Shown: positions 17,482 through 25,865, counted from the first letter of the stretch. The stretch: DNA of 36,751 bases from SLJN01 sp964505385 (GCA_964505385.1 CAZDIA010000032.1:1-36751); one strand, 5' to 3'. The notes: generated from the sequence alone by a model not told the origin. Program-made: numbers and translations.

Positions 17482-17567
17482 AATGGAATATCAGCTGTTG
17501 AACCGGATTAGATACATTTTATGAAATATTGTTGATTTTATTAACTTAGAAAAAGTCGCAATTGCTT

Positions 17568-17870
17568 ATGGATATGTTTGAAAGTTTTACAGGCATATAT
17601 ATCGCTCCTGATGTATTGCATCTTGTCATGCAAGAGGAGGAGGCGATAACTATTGAAGGAACCGATGTAAAAAATATGAAAGCCAAATCCGGACTGCCCG
17701 ATCATGCTGAAGGGTATGAAAAAATTGAGCAGGATGGAATAAAAATTTACATCGCTTCCAAAATAAACCGAAATGGCTACAATATTAATATAAACCGAAG
17801 AAGCTGGTGGAAGCCGGGTAAACTGGAAATCAAAGTGGATACTGATAAACCGCCTCTACCGAGATTATGA
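17568..17870 (+). CDS. Unknown small protein
   Basis: I do not recognise this protein. ATG 17568 is preferred over the in-frame TTG at 17562, giving 100 residues; no clear ribosome-binding site helps the choice. The N-terminal half (MDMFESFTGIYIAPDVLHLVMQEEE) is acidic and the C-terminal part is basic, with RNGYNININRRSWWKPGKLEIKVD. It has no Cys, signal peptide or membrane segment. It lies between divergent murB and an ArsR-type regulator gene (167 nt downstream) on the same strand. Clean codon structure suggests a real gene, but nothing indicates a role. Confidence 0.6.
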   Translation: MDMFESFTGIYIAPDVLHLVMQEEEAITIEGTDVKNMKAKSGLPDHAEGYEKIEQDGIKIYIASKINRNGYNININRRSWWKPGKLEIKVDTDKPPLPRL

Positions 17871-18037
17871 TTAGTCTTGCAGATATCATTTAATTTTTTA
17901 ATCCAATAATAAACATATATATAGATTGTTTAATAGGTAGATAACGGCTTTTGTTAGCTAAGATCATATAATATAGATGAAAACATAACTCTAACTGAGC
18001 TGGTACTACACCGGATAAAAACTCATTATATAGAAAC

Positions 18038-18334
18038 ATGACTACAACTAAAATCCAACCGGAAGAGCTTGAACGGTGCGCGTTAATGCTAAAGGCGATT
18101 GCGCATCCAACTCGTATCGCAATAATTGAGCTGCTGTCGGAGCAGGAGCGGCTTTCGGTAACCGAGATATATGAACAATTAGGCATAGAACAGGCTGTAG
18201 CTTCGCATCACCTGGGTATATTGAAGAATAAAAATGTTTTGATTTCTGTGAGAGAAGGAAAAAATATGCTGTATGAACTAAAGTATAAGCAGATTCAAAA
18301 CGTGATCGAATGTATGCAGCAGTGCCAGGCTTAA
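18038..18334 (+). CDS. ArsR/SmtB-family winged-helix transcriptional regulator
   Basis: The 98-residue protein has the compact ArsR fold: LKAIAHPTRIAIIELLSE (18-35) at the start, the recognition-helix region EQAVASHHLGILKNKNVL (51-68), and the wing REGKNMLYELK (72-82). The metal-binding ELCVCD-type motif of metal sensors is replaced by RLSVTEIYEQ, so it probably does not sense metals at that site. A CMQQC pair near the C-terminus (residues 92 and 96) could be redox-active or bind a ligand. Such proteins are dimeric repressors, often of their own operon. The gene precedes rarA by 22 nt, though a functional link is doubtful. Its target cannot be named from this window. Confidence 0.88.
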   Translation: MTTTKIQPEELERCALMLKAIAHPTRIAIIELLSEQERLSVTEIYEQLGIEQAVASHHLGILKNKNVLISVREGKNMLYELKYKQIQNVIECMQQCQA

Positions 18335-18356
18335 ACTCCGAAAATTGAGTTCTTAT

Positions 18357-19739
18357 ATGGATCTCTTTGGAGAGCAGGGAACGTCTCCACAAAAAAAGAA
18401 ATCAGAGTCTACTTTAACATCTGCGCATCAGCCGCTTGCTACCCGAATGCGCCCCGGGACGGTGGATGAGTTTGTCGGACAGGAGCACCTGTTAAGCGAG
18501 GGTAAGCTGCTCAGGCGCGCTATCGAGAGTAAACGCATTACTTCATCCATTTTTTACGGCCCGCCGAGTTCAGGAAAAACTACCCTTGCTCATATCATAT
18601 CCAACGACACAAATTTGCCTTTTCAGTCGCTGAATGCTGTTCTGGATGGTGTAAAAGAATTACGCAGTGTGATTGATAAAGCCGAAAAGCACCGCCAAAT
18701 AGGATATACAACCACTATTTTATTTGTGGATGAAATTCATCGGTGGAATAAAGCCCAGCAGGATGCATTACTGCCTCACATTGAATCGGGTTTATTAACC
18801 CTTATCGGAGCTACAACTGAAAATCCTTTTTATTCGCTTGTTGGCCCGTTGCTTTCCCGGGCTCAGTTGTTTGAACTCTATGCATTTGATAAAAAAGATG
18901 TAGAGTTGCTGCTGCAACGAGCCATTGAAGATAAGGAAAGAGGCATCGGGGGCATGAATGTTAAGGTTGATCCTGAAGCAATTCACATTATCGCCGAAAA
19001 AGCTTCAGGGGATATCCGTCATGCTCTTAATGCGCTTGAGATGGCAGCTCTTTCTACGAAAGAAAGTGATGATGGGGCCAGGCATATAACAGTTGAAGAG
19101 GCGAGGCAGTCAATTCAGGCTCGCAAGGTCAGGTATGATCGAAGTGGTGATGAGCATTATCATTACGCATCAGCTTTTATCAAAAGCATGAGAGGCAGCG
19201 ACCCTGATGCCGCTTTGTATTGGATGACGGCAATGCTTCAGGGTGGAGAAGACCCTATGTTTATCTTCAGAAGAATGTATATTTTCGCCTCAGAAGATGT
19301 GGGGTTGGCTGATCCTCATGCACTTACGCTGGTCCATTCCGCTCAAATGGCGTTTGAAAGATGCGGCATGCCGGAAGGATGGTATTTCTTATCACATGCC
19401 TGCCTTTATCTCAGCCTTGCACCCAAAAGTAACAGCACTTCAGCGGTTTTTAAAGTTCATCAGAACCTGGAAAATGAAGGTGTAAAGCCCGTGCCGGATC
19501 ACCTTAAAGATAAGACGGCTAATAAGCTTGAAGCACAATATGTTACCGGGGAAAACCCGTCAGACGATTATAAATATCCCCACTCGTATCCCGGCCACTG
19601 GATAGATCAGCAATATCTGCCTGATGCCTTAACTGGCACTCGCTGGTTTAAGCCGGGTAAAGAGGGAAGAGAAGCTGAGCTCAAAGATCGGCTGGACAAA
19701 CTGCGTAAATCTGTTAAATCTGATTCAGCTAATGAGTAG
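18357..19739 (+). CDS. rarA: Replication-associated recombination protein A (MgsA/WRNIP1-type AAA+ ATPase)
   Basis: The protein acts at stalled replication forks and single-strand gaps. ATG 18357 gives MDLFGEQG, like known RarA N-termini; the frame also has a TTG at 18345, which seems less likely. In the 460-residue form the features are PLATRMRPGTVDEFVGQEHLL, Walker A GPPSSGKTT (68-76), Walker B ILFVDEIHRWNKAQQD (from 121), sensor 1 LIGATTENP and an arginine finger in PLLSRAQLFEL (R168). The C-terminal tetramerisation part includes DEHYHYASAFIKSMRGSDPDAALYW and the MEFIFRRM-like segment (DPMFIFRRM). GHWIDQQYLPD and TRWFKPGKEGREAE close the protein. The full length is normal. It lies directly after the ArsR-type gene. 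Confidence 0.96.
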   Translation: MDLFGEQGTSPQKKKSESTLTSAHQPLATRMRPGTVDEFVGQEHLLSEGKLLRRAIESKRITSSIFYGPPSSGKTTLAHIISNDTNLPFQSLNAVLDGVKELRSVIDKAEKHRQIGYTTTILFVDEIHRWNKAQQDALLPHIESGLLTLIGATTENPFYSLVGPLLSRAQLFELYAFDKKDVELLLQRAIEDKERGIGGMNVKVDPEAIHIIAEKASGDIRHALNALEMAALSTKESDDGARHITVEEARQSIQARKVRYDRSGDEHYHYASAFIKSMRGSDPDAALYWMTAMLQGGEDPMFIFRRMYIFASEDVGLADPHALTLVHSAQMAFERCGMPEGWYFLSHACLYLSLAPKSNSTSAVFKVHQNLENEGVKPVPDHLKDKTANKLEAQYVTGENPSDDYKYPHSYPGHWIDQQYLPDALTGTRWFKPGKEGREAELKDRLDKLRKSVKSDSANE

Positions 19740-19775
19740 ATTAACTGATGTTGCATCCTGCTGCCGGGAAAGTTT

Positions 19776-19829
19776 GTTTGATGTTTGAGGTTTGATGTTT
19801 GTCTTAACATCAAACCTCAAACGTCAAAC
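19776..19829. repeat. 24-bp hairpin built from GTTTGA words
   Basis: Arms 19776-19799 and 19806-19829 pair over 24 bp with one mismatch (T/C at position 7) around a 6-nt loop. Each arm is itself an iteration of GTTTGATG and GTTTGAG words. It lies 36 nt after the rarA stop and could act as a terminator or be a member of a dispersed intergenic family. Confidence 0.8.
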
Positions 19830-19865
19830 GATAATTACAGTCGGACCTTGAGCTATTTGAACAAA

Positions 19866-19902
19866 AAAAGGTCACAAAGAAAATTTAGCTATGTAACCTT
19901 TT
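19866..19902 (-). terminator. Intrinsic terminator of the histidine kinase/response regulator operon
   Basis: On the minus strand, AAAAGGTTAC (19902-19893) pairs with GTGACCTTTT (19875-19866), 9 of 10 bp, and the T-run continues to 19863. It lies 39 nt after the response regulator stop. Confidence 0.7.
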
Positions 19903-19941
19903 ACCTGAAAATCAGTTTCAGTTGCTGAAGAGTTACAGCAG

Positions 19942-20700
19942 TCAGGATGTTTTTGTTTTAAGCATATAGCCTACTCCGTGGAGCGTAACAAGATGCTGTG
20001 GATCATCGGGAGTCATCTCCAGTTTGGTTCTGAGTTTGGATATATGAACATCAACTGTTCGGGTATTTGTGCTGTGTTCGTAACGCCAAACATTTTCCAG
20101 AAGCGCATCCCGTGAGACAGGTTCATTTACGTGAGATAATAGAAAGCGTATCAGCTCAATTTCTCTGGTGGTAAGATCCAGGTCTCCGTCAGGTCGTTCA
20201 ACACGCCCTTCAGGAAGTTTAAGTGATACTTCTCCGAGATTCACCTCACTAATCGCGGTGGATTTGGTATAATTGACATCTCGTCGAATTCGTGCATTGA
20301 TTCTGGCTAATAACTCTTTAACTCCAAAAGGCTTGGTGATATAATCATCAGCACCGATATTGAGACCGGTTACCTTGTCGATTTCCTGATCTCTTGCCGT
20401 AAGCATGATGATAGGAAACATCAGCTTATTTTCCCGCACTTTTCGGCAGACGTCAAATCCACTCATACCCGGTAGCATTATATCAAGAATCATGAGGTCG
20501 GGGACGAGTTCATTCTCAATAAAGTCAAGCGCAGTTTGCCCATCTTCGGCAATGTGAACAGCATACCCTTCATTTTCAAGAGTATCTTTTAAAGTAAAAA
20601 CGAGGCTCGGCTCGTCTTCAACAATCAACACATGTTGAGTGTCAGTATGTGGTTGATTCGTCGAGTTGGGTTCTTTTTGATTCTTGATAGGTGCCTCCAT
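19942..20700 (-). CDS. OmpR/PhoB-type response regulator
   Basis: The 252-residue protein has a receiver domain (about 23-140) with acidic pocket VEDE, phospho-acceptor D73 (MILDIMLPG), T101 (MLTARD) and K123 (ITKPFG). A winged-helix DNA-binding domain follows (about 155-250) with LTTREIELIRFLLSHVNEPVSRDALLENVW and RTVDVHISKLRTKLE. The start ATG at 20700 overlaps the kinase gene's 3' end by 59 nt. GGAG lies 10 nt upstream of that ATG, and later candidate starts would cut into the receiver, so the overlap is probably genuine and implies tight coupling. The first 20 residues are a polar extension. Target genes are unknown; the neighbouring HEAGH membrane-protein gene is one candidate. Confidence 0.95.
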   Translation of the reverse strand: MEAPIKNQKEPNSTNQPHTDTQHVLIVEDEPSLVFTLKDTLENEGYAVHIAEDGQTALDFIENELVPDLMILDIMLPGMSGFDVCRKVRENKLMFPIIMLTARDQEIDKVTGLNIGADDYITKPFGVKELLARINARIRRDVNYTKSTAISEVNLGEVSLKLPEGRVERPDGDLDLTTREIELIRFLLSHVNEPVSRDALLENVWRYEHSTNTRTVDVHISKLRTKLEMTPDDPQHLVTLHGVGYMLKTKTS

Positions 20701-22345
20701 TATTCAAATGCTCCGTTTTGTTGATATTTTTTTGACTAACAGGAAAATACAGCGAAAAAACAGACCCCTCGTTTTCTTTACTATCAACTGCAATACGCCC
20801 GTTGTTCAGTTCAGTCAAATCTCTGACTATCGAAAGCCCGAGACCGTGGCCTTTGGTATTAGCCGTCAGCGTATCTTCCACGCGATAGAATTTGTCAAAG
20901 ATCAGTTTTTGATCTTCGTAAGGGATGCCTTTTCCTTTATCTGTTATATCTATTCTCACATATTTTCCGGTATTTGAAATGTGTATGCCGAGATATTTTT
21001 CATTTTCGCTGTATTTAACAGCATTTTCAACAAGGTTGCCCAAAATTGTGTCAAAATTATCGGTATCAATGTAAACGGAAGGAATGGAATCATCATATTT
21101 AAAATCTACAGTGAAATTTTGAACCTCAAGAAGCTTACGATTCACTTTTAAATACTTTTCGACTTCATCTACAAGGTTTACATGCTGAGGTGATATTTTC
21201 AGCTGTCCGGAATCGGATTTAGCTACATCAAGCAGTTTGTCGATCATACTGCGCAGCCGAAGTGCTTCACTGTGGATGTGCCGGCCGTATGAGCTTAACC
21301 TCTTAACATCATCAACCCTACCGTCGGACAGGTTTTCACCAGCCGCCTGCATGACAGCAAGCGGGGTTTTCAATTCGTGGGTTACATTAGCCAGAAAACC
21401 AGCCTGCCGTTGTGCAAGCTTGCGTTCACGTTGAGCAGTCATGAACATAAATACAAGGGCGCCGATTAACAAAAGTACCGCTCCGCCCAGTACAGTCAGG
21501 TTTCTGATTAATGATGCCCGCGATGCCGCTACCGTCGGGTTTTCGGTGAAGGAAGCTTTCAGATTCCAGTTATTCAGCAGATCGGGAAAGTTCTGAGTAG
21601 TATTGACTATTTGAAAATCGTATTCGACAGACGGGTCGGATGTGGCAAGTATCTCATCCTGCGTCCAGTCGTGAAGCCAAAGTACAATTCCGCTTTCGGA
21701 TGACGGTGAAAATGAATTCTCAATTTTGGGTTTCAGGTAGCTATCTAATAAATAATCCTTGTTTATAATCAGATTGACAAATCCGATAACTTCCTGATTT
21801 CTGCTGTCATTAATGGATAAGGTCAAGCTTCGGTGCGTATCAAAAAATATGCGGGTGTTCCAGCGGTAATCGTTGATCAGTACCGACATATTTGTACTTG
21901 CAAGGTTGATTCCGTCCTGCGCTTCTTCCGGAGCTGATGAAACCCACTCAAGCGATTGTGTATGCGGATTATATTTTTGTATGCGGCCGTTCCCTTCACA
22001 AGCCTTGCAGTCGGCATCGGTAACGTAAATTTCAGAAAAAAGGGAATCCGATGATGCCGTTTCAAGAAGTGACATCATTGACTCATGCATGGGCTGCTGA
22101 GTCTGAAAACTTTCCCTGATTTCTCTTATGTTCAGCCTGAAGCGTTCGTTCAAAGGTGATGTAAAACGATGGCGTACCTGGTTGGTGAGCTCGATAAGCT
22201 GACTTTTCTGGTTTTCCTGCTTGCTTGTGACCGTACTTTCATGAAGGGAATAAAGGGAATATACATTCATGCCGGTCAGGCCAAGAATAGCGACAAGCCC
22301 CATTGTGAGTAATATCCACCGAAAAGAGAAAAACCGAAACTTCAT
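20642..22345 (-). CDS. Membrane-bound sensor histidine kinase with large periplasmic domain
   Basis: The 567-residue protein has a TM helix at about 10-30, a periplasmic sensor of about 250 residues (about 35-280), and a second TM at about 283-303. A HisKA domain follows with H323 (FLANVTHELKTPLAVMQA). The ATPase domain shows the N-box with N441 (LVENAVKYSENE), G1 DKGKGIPYED, the F-box IFDKFYRVED and G2 GHGLGLS. The sensor contains a single C-x-x-C pair, C113 and C116, in TDADCKACEGNG. No HAMP domain is evident between TM2 and the HisKA. The last about 25 residues after the fold are a polar tail overlapping the regulator start. The signal is not known; cell-envelope or redox stress would fit the architecture. 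Confidence 0.93.
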   Translation of the reverse strand: MKFRFFSFRWILLTMGLVAILGLTGMNVYSLYSLHESTVTSKQENQKSQLIELTNQVRHRFTSPLNERFRLNIREIRESFQTQQPMHESMMSLLETASSDSLFSEIYVTDADCKACEGNGRIQKYNPHTQSLEWVSSAPEEAQDGINLASTNMSVLINDYRWNTRIFFDTHRSLTLSINDSRNQEVIGFVNLIINKDYLLDSYLKPKIENSFSPSSESGIVLWLHDWTQDEILATSDPSVEYDFQIVNTTQNFPDLLNNWNLKASFTENPTVAASRASLIRNLTVLGGAVLLLIGALVFMFMTAQRERKLAQRQAGFLANVTHELKTPLAVMQAAGENLSDGRVDDVKRLSSYGRHIHSEALRLRSMIDKLLDVAKSDSGQLKISPQHVNLVDEVEKYLKVNRKLLEVQNFTVDFKYDDSIPSVYIDTDNFDTILGNLVENAVKYSENEKYLGIHISNTGKYVRIDITDKGKGIPYEDQKLIFDKFYRVEDTLTANTKGHGLGLSIVRDLTELNNGRIAVDSKENEGSVFSLYFPVSQKNINKTEHLNNGGTYQESKRTQLDESTTY

Positions 22346-22497
22346 ATTTTGATCCGTATTTCAACTAAATCAAATTTACAACGTGTTGTTAAGTAATAAG
22401 ATTTTAATAGACTATACAAGTATTACAAAGGTTTTTTTATCAAAAGTGTAAAAAAGACTGCTTGATCTTTGCTATATAGTGTTAAAGAATAGAACAG

Positions 22498-22514
22498 CTC
22501 CTTTCAAAAAGGAG
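22498..22514. other. Hairpin with anti-SD-like core, downstream of the HEAGH gene
   Basis: CTCCTTT (22498-22504) and AAAGGAG (22508-22514) form a perfect 7-bp stem with a 3-nt loop. On the minus strand the segment reads as CCTCCTTT, followed 19 nt after the stem by CTTTAACA (22474-22481). It lies 15 nt after the HEAGH gene stop and about 150 nt before the kinase start. It may be a weak terminator, a leader element of the kinase operon, or a remnant of rRNA-operon sequence (see findings). Confidence 0.4.
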
Positions 22515-22529
22515 GTATCATCAGGCTGG

Positions 22530-23147
22530 TCACAAATTTACATCAAGATCAATACGTTTGTAATCTCTTTTAAAAGCCGGCAATATTACGGCAGCCAGGT
22601 AACAGGTGGCGCCAATCACCGCAAAAGTAATGGCAAATGCTTCGTATTGGTCCAGCCTGTTGAGATGCATTAATATATTGTGCCAGTCGTGAGCTTCTTT
22701 GCCGAGATCTGCTATGAGTGGCAGTTGACGTTCGTAAGCATCTCCGGTATACATGGCAACGGAAATCCAGCTGAACCCCAGGTAGGCGAGTGAAAATTGC
22801 ATGCCGATCCAATACCTGTTGAACCAGCAAAAAAATAAAATTATTGCCGGAAGCAGCACCTGGTATATAGATCCGCCCAGAATATGAATAAAGCGATTTC
22901 CGAAAATGCTGAAGAATGTATGGCCGGCTTCATGCACAATCAGATCAAAATGTGTGAGAAAGAAATTCACAATGTTATAGGGGAAAGGAAAATAATAGTT
23001 AATGGTAAAGAAGATATTAAAACTCAATGCCTGGTAAACCTGGTGTATCGAAAAGAGCGCAAATGGTAATATAATAATGGTACCCCACCAGTTTTTCAGT
23101 GCGCTTTTGAAAAAATCGGATAGCTTCTCCTTTATTGACAGACTCAC
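22530..23147 (-). CDS. Multi-pass membrane protein with HEAGH motif (M50-like putative protease)
   Basis: The 205-residue protein has about five hydrophobic segments (about 22-40, 45-70, 92-110, 115-132, 168-190). It carries HEAGH at 72-76 (DLIVHEAGHTFFSIFG), an HExxH zinc-binding motif placed at a membrane segment as in M50 site-2 proteases. A second charged cluster, HDWHNIL (153-159), with H153, D154 and H156, could supply the third metal ligand. It lacks a PDZ domain and the usual NPDG-type second motif, so it is not a standard RseP or SpoIVFB. The N-terminus is amphipathic and basic. It lies upstream of the kinase-regulator pair on the same strand with a 184-nt gap. A membrane metalloprotease is the best guess, but the motif alone does not prove it. 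Confidence 0.8.
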   Translation of the reverse strand: MSLSIKEKLSDFFKSALKNWWGTIIILPFALFSIHQVYQALSFNIFFTINYYFPFPYNIVNFFLTHFDLIVHEAGHTFFSIFGNRFIHILGGSIYQVLLPAIILFFCWFNRYWIGMQFSLAYLGFSWISVAMYTGDAYERQLPLIADLGKEAHDWHNILMHLNRLDQYEAFAITFAVIGATCYLAAVILPAFKRDYKRIDLDVNL

Positions 23148-23544
23148 AAGCAGGGCAATTATATTGATCTGAACATTGACAGATGATAGTCAAGCAATAT
23201 ATAATTTACAAATACACATTGTTTGAGCCGGGCGGCCCTGATAAAGGTGAGTTCAAGGACCGTTGAGAAATCTAAATCAATATGAGAGCGTCCGTTATCC
23301 TGGAACTTGTTCACAGCCCACAATAAGATGAATTTCTCTTAGCGAACTGATATTATTGCGAATAATCCCGTTAAATCAAAGAGATAGGAGGAACAAAGTT
23401 CAAATAACAAACCCCAAATTTCGCTGCAATGCTTTCACGTTTAAATGAAATAAAAGACGGCATGGAAAACTTTAAACCTGGCAGGTTGGTTTAGTGGGGA
23501 AAATGTTTTCATCATAAGAAATATCTTCACAACAGATCATTTCC
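23148..23544. other. Intergenic stretch between divergent HEAGH and DoxX-like genes
   Basis: This 397-nt stretch should hold promoters for both divergent genes. An AGGAGG at about 23387 is not followed by a usable start; the nearest ATG (23429) opens only 21 codons. I see no tRNA-like structure, terminator or strong repeat. Confidence 0.5.
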
Positions 23545-24387
23545 ATGCCAAGGCTACCTATAAATCGCGACATCATACGCTACCTGTTGGCGGTCGGACT
23601 TGTGGCCGCAGGGCTGGCACATTTTATATTTCCTGAAGAATTTATCCCTGCCGTGCCGGAGCCGTTCGAACATGCCGCGTTTTGGGTATATTTCACTGGA
23701 GTTGCAGAAATTTTGGCAGCCGCCGGTCTGATACTTGCACGGTTGCAACGGCTCACCGCCTGGGTGCTGGTATTTTACTTCATCGCGCTGCTACCCGCCC
23801 ATGTGGAAATGCTGCTGATTGATCATGAGATATTCGGCATCAGCGACGACAGATTTATGATAGCCCGAATCTTTTTCCAGCTCGTGCCAATATGGATGGC
23901 GTGGGTATCCCGACAAACCAAAGTCGAGGGGTTATGGCCGGGTCTTGATCATTTTGATAAGTTGTTGGAGGCAAGGTGGCAAGAGCCTCAAAGCTGGCAT
24001 TCCCGATGGCTTGTGGCCGCCGCCTTGTACAACATCGCGTTTGGCATCTGGGCAGGATTGTTTCCCCAACAGGCATTTCAGCTTTTTGGGCTGGATGCTG
24101 ATACCCCTCTGTTTCTGTGGCAGACTATCGGTATGATTGTAGGGGTTTACGGAATTGGCTACGCCATCGCGGCTATAAATGAACAAAAACATCTGCCAAT
24201 AGTGTTGGTAGGATTTTTAGGCAAAATCTTCGGTCCGCTGGGATTTGTCTATACGTATCTGAATGGAGACATCACGCTCTCCTTCGGTATTATGATCATA
24301 CTCAACGATCTGATCTGGTACCCGGCATTTTTTGCGATCGTAATCCGGTTTATCCGCAGCGGGCCGCTTTTAACACGATTGAGTTGA
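23545..24387 (+). CDS. DoxX-like multi-pass membrane protein, two-module
   Basis: The 280-residue protein has about eight hydrophobic segments in two halves. Residues 1 to about 120 resemble a DoxX-type module (RYLLAVGLVAAGLAHFIFP, then FWVYFTGVAEILAAAGLIL and LPAHVEMLL). Residues about 145-275 form a second module (ALYNIAFGIWAGLFPQQAF, QTIGMIVGVYGIGYAIAAI, VGFLGKIFGPLGFVYTYLNG). DoxX-family proteins are linked to redox or oxidative-stress functions, but no catalytic residue is visible here. It precedes selO by 20 nt on the same strand, so the two are probably cotranscribed. The ATG at 23545 has no clear SD. This gene and selO look richer in G+C than the surrounding intergenic DNA and several neighbours, though I could not compute this. 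Confidence 0.75.
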   Translation: MPRLPINRDIIRYLLAVGLVAAGLAHFIFPEEFIPAVPEPFEHAAFWVYFTGVAEILAAAGLILARLQRLTAWVLVFYFIALLPAHVEMLLIDHEIFGISDDRFMIARIFFQLVPIWMAWVSRQTKVEGLWPGLDHFDKLLEARWQEPQSWHSRWLVAAALYNIAFGIWAGLFPQQAFQLFGLDADTPLFLWQTIGMIVGVYGIGYAIAAINEQKHLPIVLVGFLGKIFGPLGFVYTYLNGDITLSFGIMIILNDLIWYPAFFAIVIRFIRSGPLLTRLS

Positions 24388-24407
24388 CCGATTAAACAAA
24401 CATAATA

Positions 24408-25865
24408 ATGAGTACTAAAGGCTGGAATTTTGACCATTCCTACAAAAATTTATCACCGGAGTTCTACTCCAGGCTGGAGCCGATGCCGGCTGAAAAGCCC
24501 GAGCTGACGCTGTTCAATACGCGTCTGGCCAATGAGCTGGGGCTGGATTTTGCTGAGGCGGATCCGGCGGAGCTCGCACATCTGTTTACCGGAAATCAAC
24601 TTCCCAAAGGCGCCGGGCCCATAGCCCAGGCGTATGCGGGTCACCAATTCGGACATTTTACCATGCTGGGCGATGGTCGAGCACTGGTGATCGGCGAACA
24701 GATCACCAATAGTGGCGAGAGGTACGATCTTCAGTTCAAGGGAAGCGGCCGAACTCCGTATTCAAGAGGCGGTGATGGTCGCGGTACGCTCTACTCGATG
24801 CTGCGCGAGTATCTGATCAGCGAAGCGTTGCACTATCTGGGCGTACCGACCTCCGGCAGTCTTGCTGTGGCGCAGACCGGGATGCCGGTTTACCGGGAAT
24901 CGGTCCACCCTGGGGCGGTTCTCACGAGGGTGGCATCCAGCCATATTCGTAACGGGACCTTCGAGTTTGCAGCGCGGTTTCTATCCGAAGATCATCTGCG
25001 GGAGCTGCTGGATTATACCATATCCCGCCACTATCCCGAATTAGAAGATTCCGACAATAAAGCCCTCGATTTGCTGAAATCCGTTGCCTTGCAGCAGCAA
25101 AAAATGGTCCTCGAATGGATGCGCGTCGGTTTCATTCACGGCGTGATGAATACCGATAACATGAGCATCAGCGGGGAGTCGATTGACTTCGGTCCGTGCG
25201 CGTTTATCAACGCCTACGATCCTTCGACCGCCTTCAGCTCGGTTGATTTCAACCATCGCTACGCCTTTGGCAATCAGCCGGGCATCGTTCAATGGAACCT
25301 GGCCGTATTTGCTGGCGCTCTGCTTCCTTTGATTGACCCGGATGAAGAAAAAGCCAGAGAAGCGGCTCAGCAGGTGCTTCAGGAATATGAGCCTCGGTGT
25401 AAAGAGGCGTGGTATCAGATGATGGCAACGAAACTCGGTTTCCGGGAAGCGGGTGATCGGGAAAAAACTCTTATCGACCGACTTTTAGCCTGGATGGAGA
25501 AAACCGGCGCCGATTACACCAATACCTTTCTCATCATAGCCCACCCGGAAGAAACACCGAACCATTTTGAAACCGACGAAACATTCCGAAGCTGGCACGA
25601 TGAGTGGAAATCGGTCATCGAAGCACAACACGGTGGCCTTGACGAAGCACGCGGGCGAATGAGTCAGGTAAACCCCGTTCGCATCCCCCGAAACCATCTG
25701 GTTGAAGAAGCATTGGAGGAAGCCTCTACGCATGGAGACTTCACCAAATTTAACCGACTGCTGGAAAAGTTAAAGCAGCCTTATCAACAAACCTGGAAAG
25801 CCGAAGAATTGCAAAACGTTCCCAGCGGTTATGATGCGGCGTATCAAACGTTTTGCGGGACGTAG
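24408..25865 (+). CDS. selO: SelO-family protein adenylyltransferase (pseudokinase fold)
   Basis: The 485-residue protein belongs to SelO/YdiU, which transfers AMP from ATP to protein Ser, Thr or Tyr and in E. coli acts in the response to oxidative stress. Family landmarks are all present: AYAGHQFGHFTMLGDGRA (76-92), the lysine and glycine-rich stretch LQFKGSGRTPYSRGGDGR with K111, the REYLISEAL helix with E134 and E139 as candidates for the lysine-pairing glutamate, HGVMNTDNMSI with N251 (metal binding), and the IDFGPC motif with D260. The C-terminus ends AYQTFCGT, the bacterial form with a terminal-region Cys and no selenocysteine. Its partner is the DoxX-like protein just upstream. Length is normal, and I see no disrupting change. 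Confidence 0.95.
   Translation: MSTKGWNFDHSYKNLSPEFYSRLEPMPAEKPELTLFNTRLANELGLDFAEADPAELAHLFTGNQLPKGAGPIAQAYAGHQFGHFTMLGDGRALVIGEQITNSGERYDLQFKGSGRTPYSRGGDGRGTLYSMLREYLISEALHYLGVPTSGSLAVAQTGMPVYRESVHPGAVLTRVASSHIRNGTFEFAARFLSEDHLRELLDYTISRHYPELEDSDNKALDLLKSVALQQQKMVLEWMRVGFIHGVMNTDNMSISGESIDFGPCAFINAYDPSTAFSSVDFNHRYAFGNQPGIVQWNLAVFAGALLPLIDPDEEKAREAAQQVLQEYEPRCKEAWYQMMATKLGFREAGDREKTLIDRLLAWMEKTGADYTNTFLIIAHPEETPNHFETDETFRSWHDEWKSVIEAQHGGLDEARGRMSQVNPVRIPRNHLVEEALEEASTHGDFTKFNRLLEKLKQPYQQTWKAEELQNVPSGYDAAYQTFCGT

Noticed and set aside
23220..23275. GC-rich stretch checked for a tRNA
   Set aside because: No acceptor stem, anticodon arm or proper T-loop could be assembled.
23384..23494. AGGAGG followed by a 21-codon frame at 23429
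   Set aside because: The distance from the AGGAGG to the ATG is far too long and the peptide shows nothing recognisable.
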